NCBI GenBank assembly: GCA_950097015.1
Contig: CATNEN010000009.1
Coordinates: 932,501 to 996,500 of the forward strand
Length of the DNA stretch: 64,000 nt
Origin: Macrostomum hystrix
Lineage: Eukaryota; Platyhelminthes; Macrostomidae
Reading direction: 5' to 3'
Made by a program: the position numbers and the translations under genes. This document shows, in pieces, positions 10,776 through 19,965 of the stretch. Position 1 is the first letter of the stretch. Each line of letters opens with the position of its first letter. The notes under the pieces were generated by a model that was not told the DNA's origin, did no database searches, and was given only the letters and a program-made list of their open reading frames with translations.

Positions 10776-11760
10776 GGGGCAAAAAACTCGGTGAGTGAGA
10801 GCCGATGAAGATTTCACCCAAGAAATCACACAATGTCGAGCAGCAGTCTGATTAGCAATCAAGTTTGAATGAGCCGGACATCAAAAGAATAAGATTCTGA
10901 GCGCAAATCCCTGGAGACTCGGGAAAATACATTAAATTATGACAGGCACAAATGACGCAGGTGCTAATTTGAATTAATTTGGAACTTGATTGAGTCCAAA
11001 GCGGATCGCTACTCTAAGCTGCACGGTTGAGAATGGGTTCTAATTCAGTGAGCAGTTACAACATGATGCATTCCAACAAACTTCCCACACATTTTTCAAG
11101 GACAACCAAGTGTTCTTAAGTACGAGTAAGTCCTTGGGATTTTCAAGCCAGCCTAGCCATTACTGTCAAGACAAGCCTTTCAGTGCATTTCCATTAGGTA
11201 GTTTGAGTCATTTTAGCTGAGGTGTGAGGGGGCTGAGTGTCAGGGGGCTGTGTCAGGGGGTTGAGTGTCAGACTGGCTGGGTGTCAGGGGGTTGAGAGTG
11301 TCAGGGGGTTGAGTGTCAGGCTGTCTGGGGTTCAGGGGGCTGAGAGGGTCAGGGTGGCTGAAAGTGTCAGGGAATGAGTGTCAGAGTCAGTCCTGACCCA
11401 AACAAACTAAACGAAAGCAAAGCCGTCAGTTATGCTGAATTTCAACTAAAGTGGTATGCAAATCGAGACGTGCCCGAAGGCAGGCTAAGAGTTTTATTTC
11501 TCTAGAAGTGTCCACTGCCACCCATCAGTCAGTCAGCCCATGTTCTGTTAGCCGGGGCTCGTCAGTTCTCCCAGTACGGCCGGCGGCTTCTGGCCGCGCG
11601 AGCCTCGTCGGCTGCCTCGCCACCGTGCCACCGGCTGGTAGGGCCCGACGGCTCCTTGGGCTGCTCCGAGTCGTCGAAGAAGGTGTACTTTACCGGCCAC
11701 CAGCGCTTCCTGTGGGTTGGGAATGCGGCGGCGGTACAGAAAGAGCTTTGGGTTGGGACA
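10776..11760. other. Spacer with degenerate GTGTCAGGGGG repeats
   Basis: The spacer is unique sequence to about 11220, followed by irregular copies of GTGTCAGGGGGTTGA to about 11390. Unique GC-rich sequence at 11450-11760 flanks the SINE. No gene is supported. Confidence 0.5.
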
Positions 11761-12035
11761 GGGGGTTGGTGGCAGAGCGGTTAACGTGTCTGCCTCTCGC
11801 ACCAAGGTGTCTAAGCTCGATTCCACAGCGAGGCCCCATTAATTTGGGGAGCAGCCGCGGAGAGAAGGCTCGGGGCTTGTCGTGCAATTTACGCCCTTGA
11901 GGACCAACCTCCAAGGCACAGTGAAGTGTAAACTGCCTGTCGATAAGAAAGTCAGGACAGATATACACACTGGGTGATCGCGTGCCTGTGTACAGTATCT
12001 GTGTGCGTCTGTGCTCAGGGGTAAGCGAAATGGGG
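11761..12035 (+). mobile_element. tRNA-derived SINE, family 1
   Basis: The head TGGCAGAGCGGTTAACGT resembles a tRNA A box, and AAGCTCGATTCC about 40 bp further on resembles the B box. A non-tRNA body follows (CTTGTCGTGCAATTTACGCC, then GTACAGTATCTGTGTGCGT). A second copy with the same order of segments lies in reverse at 58195-58475, and a truncated head lies at 53766-53815. Dispersed copies with a shared body make this a SINE and not a tRNA gene. Confidence 0.75.
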
Positions 12036-12129
12036 AGATGGGAAATGGTTGAGGAGGTGAAATCAGAATGGAAAGAGGGGAAGAAGAGAAAATAATGGGA
12101 AGTGAGTAAGTTGAGGTGGTGAAGTGAGA

Positions 12130-12800
12130 AGGGGGTGAGAATGGGAAGTGGAGAAGTGGAGATAAGAATGGGAAGTGGAGAAGTGGAGATAAGAATGGGA
12201 AGTGGAGAAGTGGAGATAAGAATGAGAAGTGGAGAAGTGGAGATAAGAATGGGAAGTGAAGAAGTGCAGATAAGAATGGGAAGAGGAGAAGGGGGTGAGA
12301 ATGGGAAGTGGAGAAGTGGAGATAAGAATGGGAAGTGGAGAAGTGGAGATAAGAATGGGAAGTGGAGAAGTGGAGATAAGAATGGGAAGTGAAGAAGTGC
12401 AGATAAGAATGGGAAGAGGAGAAGGGGGTGAGAATGGGAAGTGGAGAAGTGGAGATAAGAATGGGAAGTGGAGATAAGAATGGGAAGTGGAGAAGTGGAG
12501 ATAAGAATGGGAAGTGGAGATAAGAATGGGAAGAGGAGAAGGGGGTGAGAATGGGAAGTGGAGAAGTGGAGATAAGAATGGGAAGTGGAGAAGTGGAGAT
12601 AAGAATGGGAAGAGGAGAAGGGGTGAGAATGGGAAGTGGAGAAGTGAAGATAAGAATGGGAAGAGGAGAAGGGGGTGAGAATGGGAAGTGGAGAAGTGGA
12701 GATAAGAATGGGAAGTGGAGATTAGAATGGGAAGAGGAGAAGGGGGTGAGAATGGGAAGTGGAGAAGGGGAGATAAGAATGGGAAGAGGAGAAGGGGAGG
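12130..12800 (+). repeat. AG-rich minisatellite of mixed 17- and 26-bp units
   Basis: AAGAATGGGAAGTGGAGA and GAAGTGGAGAT modules alternate with GGAGAAGGGGGTGAG modules in a higher-order pattern of about 160 bp (12135-12300 resembles 12295-12430). Open frames on both strands here are artefacts. Confidence 0.9.
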
Positions 12801-13004
12801 TGAGAACTGAAGGGGGCATTAGAATGAGGGGTTTATGTGGGATGGGGCAATGAGAAGGGCTTTGAGAAGTGAATGAAAATGGGTTCAAGTAGCTGATGTA
12901 GCAGTAGCACCGACTGAAGTGCTTCGAATCGATGTCTCAGATGCAGAATGCAGTAAATGTGAGGCAGCTGCAATCTTCATCAGGGATGAGGGGGGGAAGG
13001 TATA

Positions 13005-14466
13005 TCATGTGGTGTCAGCAGACAGTGGGCAAGACACAGCTGCTAATGTCCTCCCATTATCAACAGCGGTGCAGCCTGTGTGCGCCAGCAGGTTCCCATA
13101 TTTGCCAATAAATGTAGCTGAGCCAGCAGACCTGAGAGCACCTCGGAAACTCACGGGGATTGTGTAGCTGAGCCAGCAGACCTGAGAGCACCTCGGAAAC
13201 TCACGGGGATTGTGTAGCTGAGCCAGCAGACCTGAGAGCACCTCGGAAACTCACGGGGGATTGTGTAGCTGAGCCAGCAGACCTGAGAGCACCTCGGAAA
13301 CCCACGGGGATTGTGTAGCTGAGCCAGCAGACCTGAGAGCACCTCGGAAACTCACGGGGATTGTGTAGCTGAGCCAGCAGACCTGAGAGCACCTCGGAAA
13401 CTCACGGGGATTGTGTAGCTGAGCCAGCAGACCTGAGAGCACCTCGGAAGCTCACGGGGGATTGTGTAGCTGAGCCAGCAGACCTGAGAGCACCTCGGAA
13501 GCTCACGGGGATTGTGTAGCTGAGCCAGCAGACCTGAGAGCACCTCGGAAGCTCACGGGGATTGTGTAGCTGAGCCAGCAGACCTGAGAGCACCTCGGAA
13601 ACTCACGGGGGATTGTGTAGCTGAGCCAGCAGACCTGAGAGCACCTCGGAAACTCACGGGGATTGTGTAGCTGAGCCAGCAGACCTGAGAGCACCTCGGA
13701 AACCCACGGGGATTGTGTAGCTGAGCCAGCAGACCTGAGAGCACATCGGAAGCTCACGGGGATTGTGTAGCTGAGCCAGCAGACCTGAGAGCACCTCGGA
13801 AACTCACGGGGGATTGTGTAGCTGAGCCAGCAGACCTGAGAGCACCTCGGAAACTCACGGGGATTGTGTAGCTGAGCCAGCAGACCTGAGAGCACCTCGG
13901 AAACTCACGGGGATTGTGTAGCTGAGTGGTCTGGATATTGGAGACTTCAGCAGCTGCACCCCCAGCAACCGGGGCCGGCATTTGCCCAGCTGCGGACAGG
14001 GTCTGACGCTGCCCAGCCAACCTGCCAGGCAGCGGGGGCGAGCCACGCCTTCCTGAAATCCTTTCCAACTGACTGACAGGTAATGAGGCCTCGCGCCTCG
14101 GACTGGGGAGTCATCCGAACCGTTTGATCCCAAGCGTGCCCAAGGGAAAAGACTTCCTCAGGTAAAAACTCTTTGAAGTAGCCGAATGAGAAACATTCTA
14201 GCCACGGAATACTTAATTACTAATTAGTACACCTGCCTGTTGGACAAGGACTCACCCGTGAAGCCAGGGCTCGTCGTTCTCGGAGCCAAGAGCCGCTGGC
14301 AGGGCGTCAGCAGTCGGCAGTGCCAGAAGGCAGGCTGCAATGGGAGTTCGGGGAGGAAGGTCATGGCAGCAGTGTAGCCAGCTGTACAGGAAGGCTGGGT
14401 TCGTGGCCGAGACTCACTAGCCAGTTCTAGGGTGAGCAGGCAAGTCAGCAAGTGTAGTCGCGGCAT
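13005..14466 (-). CDS. Predicted small secreted protein (about 101 aa)
   Basis: Three exons on the minus strand (14466-14418, 14052-13909, 13117-13005) sum to 306 nt, an exact multiple of three. Exon 1 encodes MPRLHLLTCLLTLELA, a signal peptide, and stops at a GTGAGT donor. Exon 2 follows GGATTTCAG and ends QTTQLHNP at another GTGAGT. Exon 3 continues TFIGKYGNLLAHTGCTAVDN and ends SADTT before a TGA. The middle is Ala/Gly/Pro-rich, and only two Cys lie in exon 3. I do not recognise a family. The second intron consists entirely of the 50-bp array at 13118-13908. The gene model is by hand; the plus-strand ORF across exon 3 is the alternative. Confidence 0.45.
13118..13908 (-). repeat. 50/51-bp minisatellite filling an intron, each unit with donor and acceptor motifs
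   Basis: About 16 copies of TGAGCCAGCAGACCTGAGAG followed by CACCTCGGAAACTCACGGGG. Read on the minus strand, each unit has a 13-nt piece CTACACAATCCCC, then GTGAGTTTCC, then TGCTGGCTCAG. Every unit therefore carries GTGAGT and a CAG 37 nt apart, and the 13-nt piece is identical to the 3' end of the predicted upstream exon. Confidence 0.9.
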
Positions 14467-15002
14467 GGTTCTCCTGAGTTGACTGCAGTGCTGAATGTTG
14501 ATGATCGGCTGGGGAGAAGGGAGGGCCTGACAGGGCTGCGGCGGGTCCGCTGACTTCATGGCTGCAAAGTCCGGTAGCAGCAAAGCTCCGATTGGCTGCT
14601 GGGCTGCCTGCCAATCAGAAGCCGCGCTAAGGCAGTTTGGGGATTCTGATCCCTTATCTTGAACTGCTCAACCATCCTTGAGTGCTCAAAGTATTCGTTA
14701 GTGGAAAAAATGAATAACAAACAGATCCAGGTGGGCCCGATGGCACAGTTGATGGATAGATTAGCAGAATCAGCCAGTATAACAATGCAGCAAGAAGTTA
14801 CCGATTTAATTTATTTATAGGCATCAGCACGGAAATGACAGATATTGTACACGCGGCTCACGGGGGGATTGGACAGAAAACTGTAGCAAAGGACACAGTA
14901 AAACATTTGCACTGAGTGAGCGCCTGCGAATGCGAACTCCCTAGCTCCCCCGCTGCAATAGGAAAAAATGGCTAAACCAGAGGGGCTGCGAGTCCTATGC
15001 GG
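14467..15002. other. Spacer containing the TAF10 3' UTR
   Basis: The spacer is unique sequence. The right half should be the TAF10 3' UTR, with an AATAAA on the minus strand at 14810-14815. Nothing else was recognised. Confidence 0.5.
14810..14815 (-). promoter_or_regulatory. Poly(A) signal for TAF10
   Basis: TTTATT on the plus strand is AATAAA on the minus strand, about 190 nt past the TAF10 stop codon, a normal 3' UTR length for compact genes. Confidence 0.5.
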
Positions 15003-15506
15003 TCAGGTGAAGTACGGCGGCCGCTGCACATTGATGCCGCACTCCTGGAAGGCCGGGCCAAGGTCCTCCATGGTCAGTGTCAGCCGCTTGCCTGAGGAGC
15101 CACCGCCTGCTGCCGCTGCGGCTGTACCGGCAGCACCGCCGATTGCAGCGGCGCCGGCAGCCGCGGAGCCTCCAGCAGTCGAGGCTGCTGAGCCGCCGCC
15201 GCTGAGCCGCTTGAGCACCGGGCCGCCCTGCCTGGCGCGGCAGTGGTGCATGGCGTCACTGACAATGTCAGAGATAAACTTCTGGCCGGCCAGGGAGACC
15301 AGGCGCAGCAAGCGCTGGTCCGTGACCTCCAGGCCGCTGCGCTCCAAGTAGTACTGGGTCACGCGGTCCGGAATGGTCGGCTGGTACTCGTCCAGCTGAA
15401 GGAAGAAGTCAGACAGAGACACTGGCTGCTGGAACTGTGGCCGTTGCTGCTGCTGCTGCTGGTCAGTCGGCTGCGCCGAGGCGGCCTGGAAGCTCTCGTC
15501 ACCGTT
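15003..15506 (-). CDS. TAF10: TFIID/SAGA subunit TAF10
   Basis: TAF10 is a histone-fold subunit of TFIID and SAGA that pairs with TAF3 or TAF8 and SUPT7L in transcription initiation. The frame reads a Q-rich N-terminus, then VSLSDFFLQLDEYQPTIPD, QKFISDIVSDAMHHC, a long Ala/Gly loop insertion (about residues 100-140) and LTLTMEDLGPAFQECGINV, ending PPYFT as family members do. The Ala/Gly loop sits where vertebrate TAF10 has a Lys/Ser-rich linker. The exon starts directly after CTCGCCTTCAG at codon AAC in phase 0. It has no ATG before the histone fold, so the initiator must come from another exon or from a spliced leader. It is 167 aa from this point. A 33-bp array begins about 60 bp upstream. 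Confidence 0.9.
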   Translation of the reverse strand, partial: NGDESFQAASAQPTDQQQQQQRPQFQQPVSLSDFFLQLDEYQPTIPDRVTQYYLERSGLEVTDQRLLRLVSLAGQKFISDIVSDAMHHCRARQGGPVLKRLSGGGSAASTAGGSAAAGAAAIGGAAGTAAAAAGGGSSGKRLTLTMEDLGPAFQECGINVQRPPYFT

Positions 15507-15512
15507 CTGAAG
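15507..15512 (-). promoter_or_regulatory. 3' splice site of the first visible TAF10 exon, likely trans-splice acceptor
   Basis: On the minus strand CTCTCGCCTTCAG precedes AAC GGT GAC in phase 0. No candidate coding exon was found upstream, where a minisatellite begins. Confidence 0.45.
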
Positions 15513-15569
15513 GCGAGAGCGTTGGGGGCGAAGTACAACAATGAGAGTCGGGGAGCCGGTTAACAGGTG

Positions 15570-15935
15570 AACCAGGCGAAAGGGAAGATGGGACAGCCAG
15601 TGAGCCAGGTGAAAGGGAAGATGGGACAGCCAGTGAACCAGGTGAAAGGGAAGATGGGACAGCCAGTGAGCCAGGTGAAAGGGAAGATGGGACAGCCAGT
15701 GAGCCAGGTGAAAGGGAAGATGGGACAGCCAGTGAGCCAGGTGAAAGGGAAGATGGGACAGCCAGTGAGCCAGGTGAAAGGGAAGATGGGACAGCCAGTG
15801 AGCCAGGTGAAAGGGAAGATGGGACAGCCAGTGAACCAGGTGAAAGGGAAGATGGGACAGCCAGTGAGCCAGGTGAAAGGGAAGATGGGACAGCCAGTGA
15901 GCCAGGTGAAAGGGAAGATCGGACAGCCGGTAACC
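15570..15935 (+). repeat. 33-bp minisatellite, 11 copies
   Basis: The unit AGGTGAAAGGGAAGATGGGA followed by CAGCCAGTGAGCC repeats nearly perfectly. As 33 is a multiple of three, it yields an artefactual QVKGKMGQPVS ORF. On the plus strand each unit starts at CAG/GTGAAAG and ends CCAG, again GT to AG. Confidence 0.95.
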
Positions 15936-16544
15936 CAGAATTCGGCAGTCAGTCAGTCAGCAGGCTGAAGCTGCTTCAGAGACGTCATTGATGAGGCTGG
16001 CAGCAGATCCAGCTGAGAGCACTTCAGGAGGTGATGGTGGCCACAACCGCGGCTGCACTCATTTTGAGCACTGCTTAGCACAGGGGTCAAGGAACAAGCC
16101 AGATGGAATAAAGCAATAAGCTGAGTGGCCTCAGCCCCATTCAATTTGCAACTGCAGAAGCAGCAGAAGCAGCGGACCCCGCAGGTGACAGTTATGGTCA
16201 GTGGGAAGATGATAAATGATGACAGGTATGCAGGGCAATCTAAGCTGATAAATAAATTGAAAGGCCGGGCTTGAGCAGTGTTTGTGTGGCGATCCGTGCG
16301 AGCTCAGTTCTCACGTTTATTTCACCAGTCGGCGCGAAGCACAGTAAATGCGTCGGAGAGACTGGCAGGGCGGGTTTGGCCATAGACTTTTTAGTTAGGC
16401 ATCAAGGAAGATAAGACAAATTGTATATTATAAACGTACAAATACAAAGGGTCTCAGGGAAATCAATTTAACACGGAAAAAATGTTGTTGTGTGTTATGT
16501 TAAGTTTTGAAACATGGAAATCTGTACATAGCATCTATAGTTGC
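15936..16544. other. Spacer between TAF10 and NUP58
   Basis: The spacer is unique sequence. I see no conserved ORF or RNA gene. AT content rises after 16380. Confidence 0.4.
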
Positions 16545-16735
16545 TAGGGGGCTGTAGCCTTGTGGTTAGGGCGAAGACTCGAAGGTTGGGGGTTCAATCC
16601 CTGACTCCAATAGAACTGTAAAATGGGTGCAATCATTAGATTGGGTAATTGAGGGTGGGTGCGGCGTCCCCCAGTCTATGGACTGAACAGCTGTACGTAG
16701 ACTTTAGATCTGGCCTAATTGGGCAGGTGAAATCA
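16545..16735 (+). mobile_element. tRNA-derived SINE, family 2
   Basis: The head GTGGTTAGGGCGAAGACTCG and GGGTTCAATCCC act as A-box and B-box analogues. A body with GGGTGGGTG, CCCCAGTCTATGGACTGAAC and GGCCTAATTGGGCAGGTG follows, with an AT-rich tail. The same body occurs in reverse at 27745-28055 and partially at 30945-31090. Confidence 0.75.
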
Positions 16736-16921
16736 ATGCTAATAATTATCATAGATATAGTATAGATGCTATGCATAGATGCCCATGGTTTGGTTTAAAA
16801 GGATTTAGTGATTGACAGATAAATGGCAAGCCATGAGAAAAGCAGAAGACAAAGATCAGGCAGCGCAGGGATTCGGATTGGTAGCAATGGAAGTGTTTCA
16901 GCTGAGCGAAAGTCTGAGAGC

Positions 16922-18706
16922 TCAACCGAGGGCTCCGTCGGGCTTTCGCTTTGGCAAAGACGCGATGCCGAAGCCGGCGGTCCCGGCGCCTCCGCCGAAG
17001 CCTCCAAACAACGAGGGGACAGTGCCGGTGCCGCCTGCGGCTGGCGCAGCGGCCGAGAAAGCCGAGAAGCCACCGAAGCCGCCACCGCCGATGCCGCCGA
17101 AGAGGGAGGGCGCAACGGCGGCCGGCTGGGTGACGGAGGCTGCAGCGGCCGCGGTGGCGGCGGCAGCTGCGGCGGCGGCGAGCGAGTCGTCGCAGGGCGG
17201 CGGTCCAAAGCCGGAACGGCGACCCCCGCTAGAGGAGGCGGCGCGAGGCGCTGACTGCTCGGCAAAGTCAGCGAAAGGATTGCGGAAGTCGCCGCGAGCC
17301 CGCCGGTAGGCCAGGAAGTTGGCGCGGAGCCGGTCGCAGGCGGAGCACGTGGCGCCAAGCTCGGCGGCGCAGGCGACGAGAGCTTCGCGGGCCTGCCGAA
17401 GGGCGTTCAGGAGCTCCTGCCCGCTGACGCGACCGCCGGAGCCGTCCAGGCAGAGCGCCGCCTCGAGGTCCTCGATCTCCGCCTTGAGCAGCCGGATCTT
17501 CCCGCCCGCCTCCGTCACCAGCCGGCCTAGCAGCTCCAGCGCCTCCTGGCTCTCCGCCTGCTGCCAGGCGGGCAGCTCGAAGCTTCTGCGGGCCACGGAC
17601 AGCTGCTGGCCGAGCTCGGCCAGGTCGCCGCGAAGCCTGACCGCGGCGCCGATGCTGGCAGCTCGGCTGGTGGCCAGCCGCCTGACCGACTGCGCCACTG
17701 ACTCCGCCTCCTCCGCCACGCGGCCGAGCTCCTGCGCCAGGCCGGCCCGCTCCGCCTCCATGCGGGCGCGCAGCTCGCGCTGGGACGTCAGGTGCCGGCG
17801 GAACGCCTCCACGGTGGCCAGGACCTCGTGAGGGATCTCCGACTCCAAAACGCTTTTCACCTCAGCGGCGCCCGAGCTGCCAGCCGTTCCGCCTGCGCCG
17901 CCGATGCCGAAGCCGCTGACGCCAGCTGCACCACTGCCGGCGGCACCACCAATTCCGCCTCCGACGCCTCCGCCAGGCAGGCTCGAACCCGGGACGCCGC
18001 CAAGTCCTCTGAATGCGGTCGCAGCTGCTGGAGCTGCCGCCGCCACCGCCAATCCGGCAGTCGCCGGGGTGCCCCCGGCAGTCGTTACCAAGGCGCCGAA
18101 AGAGAAATTGCCTGAGCCGAGTCCCGGAGCTGCGTTGGCAGCCGGCGCGGTCCCGAAGGACAGGCCGAGTGGCGGCTTGGCAGCCGGAGCTGCCATGGAG
18201 AACGTCGTAGTGGACGACAGATTCAGCCCGCCAATCGTTGACGACTGCGTTGCGGCTGGCGCGGTGGCTCCGCCGGGGGCTTTGCTGGCGGAGTTGGCCG
18301 CTGCGCCGAGGCCGAGGCCGAATGCGGGCGCTGCCGGCTTAGCCGCGGCCGCAGCGGGGGAGGCGCTAAAGCCAAAAGCTGACTGCTGCTGTTGCTGCTG
18401 CTGACCGGCGGTTGCCGCGTTCGGAGCGAAAGAGAAAGGCGTTGTTGACGACAGGTTGAGGCCAACGATGGTGGAGGATTGGCCGGCCGCTGCGGAGCCT
18501 CCGGCAGCTCCCGGCGTCCCGCTGGCAGCCGCTACTGAGGCTGCATCGGCAGCTCCGGTACCAGCGGTGCCAAACGCCGTCTGCGGTGGCACGGATAAGT
18601 TGAGGCTGCCCAGAGTGCTGGAACTGCCGGCGCTGCTCAGCGGAGCGACTGCGGCCAGCTTGGGGCCCGCCTGGCTGGCGCCGAATGCGAAGCCGGTGCT
18701 AGCCAT
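16922..18706 (-). CDS. NUP58: Nucleoporin NUP58/45 (FG nucleoporin of the central channel)
   Basis: The single 594-aa frame starts MASTGFAFGASQAG and ends KRKPDGALG. FG/GLFG-type repeats interspersed with Ala/Gly/Ser occupy residues 1-280 and about 500-585 (NFSFG, SLFGG, TAFGTAG). The centre, about 285-480, is a coiled coil containing ELPAWQQAESQEALELLG, ATCSACDRLRANFLAYRRA and RNPFADF, which aligns in layout with the NUP58 alpha-helical region that assembles with NUP62 and NUP54. Length is close to vertebrate NUP58 (about 600 aa). It lines the nuclear-pore channel and binds import receptors through FG motifs. NUP62 was considered, but the central-domain motifs fit NUP58 better. No intron is present. 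Two closely spaced acceptor-like TTCTCAG sites lie just upstream. Confidence 0.8.
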   Translation of the reverse strand: MASTGFAFGASQAGPKLAAVAPLSSAGSSSTLGSLNLSVPPQTAFGTAGTGAADAASVAAASGTPGAAGGSAAAGQSSTIVGLNLSSTTPFSFAPNAATAGQQQQQQQSAFGFSASPAAAAAKPAAPAFGLGLGAAANSASKAPGGATAPAATQSSTIGGLNLSSTTTFSMAAPAAKPPLGLSFGTAPAANAAPGLGSGNFSFGALVTTAGGTPATAGLAVAAAAPAAATAFRGLGGVPGSSLPGGGVGGGIGGAAGSGAAGVSGFGIGGAGGTAGSSGAAEVKSVLESEIPHEVLATVEAFRRHLTSQRELRARMEAERAGLAQELGRVAEEAESVAQSVRRLATSRAASIGAAVRLRGDLAELGQQLSVARRSFELPAWQQAESQEALELLGRLVTEAGGKIRLLKAEIEDLEAALCLDGSGGRVSGQELLNALRQAREALVACAAELGATCSACDRLRANFLAYRRARGDFRNPFADFAEQSAPRAASSSGGRRSGFGPPPCDDSLAAAAAAAATAAAAASVTQPAAVAPSLFGGIGGGGFGGFSAFSAAAPAAGGTGTVPSLFGGFGGGAGTAGFGIASLPKRKPDGALG

Positions 18707-18714
18707 GCTGGCAC

Positions 18715-18800
18715 TCGGATGTCACTCTATGAACTGGCTGAGAAGTCACTCGGATTTCACTCTCGGGACTAGCTGAGAAGACACTGGGAAGTCACTCTGT
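18715..18800 (-). repeat. Two-copy duplication of a 3' splice-site segment upstream of NUP58
   Basis: On the minus strand CTTCTCAGCTAGTCCCGAG and CTTCTCAGCCAGTTCATAG are each followed by AGTGAAATCCGAGTG-like sequence. Both copies look like acceptors, the second 30 nt or so from the ATG. Confidence 0.6.
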
Positions 18801-19094
18801 TGCGCCGAGCTAAAATGGATGGAGACATTGTCAAGTGGTAGCCTGCAAAAAAGACAGCAGACCATGAGACAGGAGGCAATGTCACAGCCAAAGAAAAACT
18901 CAAGCAGTCCAACACCCATTTTAGAGAAATTCAAAGACAAAAAAACGAAAGTTTTAGAGGCCCATTAAAGATATTATTATGTATTTATAGCAGTCTAGCA
19001 GGCAATTTAAGAGCAAAATAATTGTTATTAATTTACTGTAAAAACATTTGGGCCACAGACCATGTGCAACTGACATTGAGAAGACAGTCTGTGT

Positions 19095-19395
19095 CAGGAG
19101 GCAGTGGGATGAGAGGCTGGAGGCAGTGGGATGAGAGGCTGGAGGCAGTGGGATCAGAGGCTGGAGGCAGTGGGATCAGAGGCTGGAGGCAGTGGGATCA
19201 GAGGCTGGAGGCAGTGGGATGAGAGGCTGGAGGCAGTGGGATCAGAGGCTGGAGGCAGTGGGATCAGAGGCTGGAGGCAGTGGGATCAGAGGCTGGAGGC
19301 AGTGGGATTAGAGGCTGGAGGCAGTGGGATGAGAGGCTGGAGGCAGTGGAATGAGAGGCTAGAGGCATTGAGGATGAGAGGAAGGAGGCAGTGAG
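19095..19395 (+). repeat. 22-bp minisatellite
   Basis: About 13 copies of GGCAGTGGGATCAGAGGCTG plus GA. Variants read GATGAG instead of GATCAG. Open frames here are repeat artefacts. Confidence 0.95.
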
Positions 19396-19965
19396 GTTAG
19401 ATAAGCATAAGCAGACTCAGGAAGAAGACACAACGTATAGCAAAATTGCAACAGATAAGTTATCAATAAAGCACAGGACAAACGTAGGCAGCATTGCCAC
19501 AGGACATGATGAGGCCGCACAGCTACTCAGCCGGTGCCATAAAAAACTGAGACAATTGATATTTGGCTCCGAGCTGTGACAGCAGGAAGTGTATGAATGC
19601 TGCCGTGACAGTCATGCTCAGTGGAGCGACATGTGAGGACACTGATATTACCTATCAGCTAGTGGGTTGCCAGGAGCTTCTGATGTGTCAAAATCGGCGC
19701 CTGAGTTCTCCCAAATATTTTCATAAGCTTGGCTTAAAAAATGCAAATATGAGGCGCGGGATTTGGCCCCGCTGCCTCTCGCTTCAGAATAACGGGATTG
19801 GGAAAGCTGGGCAAACATTCACGGATTTGATGCTGAGTGCATAGGAATCAAATGGGGCGGCTGGGACAGCAGCTGCGGCAACCCGCAAGGCAGAACTGGG
19901 GCAGCAGCAGTCCGTGGGTCAGTGAAGTCGGGCAAGTCAGCAAAGCCCTAAGCGACTTTCACGAT
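19396..19965. other. Spacer containing the CWC25 3' UTR
   Basis: The spacer is unique sequence; the part next to 19965 should be the CWC25 3' UTR. I found no conserved ORF. Confidence 0.4.

Noticed and set aside
12919-13167. Plus-strand 82-aa ORF
   Set aside because: It overlaps exon 3 of the minus-strand secreted-protein model and runs into the array; no recognisable content, so the multi-exon model that closes in frame was preferred.
16560-16630. tRNA gene
   Set aside because: A- and B-box-like motifs are present but no acceptor stem or anticodon arm can be drawn, and a shared SINE body follows.
16922-18706. NUP62 identity
   Set aside because: FG repeats and coiled coil fit either, but repeats on both sides of the coil and the LRANFLAYRRA-type segment fit NUP58 better.
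16812-18776. Long plus-strand ORFs opposite NUP58
   Set aside because: Ala/Pro/Arg-rich antisense frames caused by high third-position GC in NUP58.
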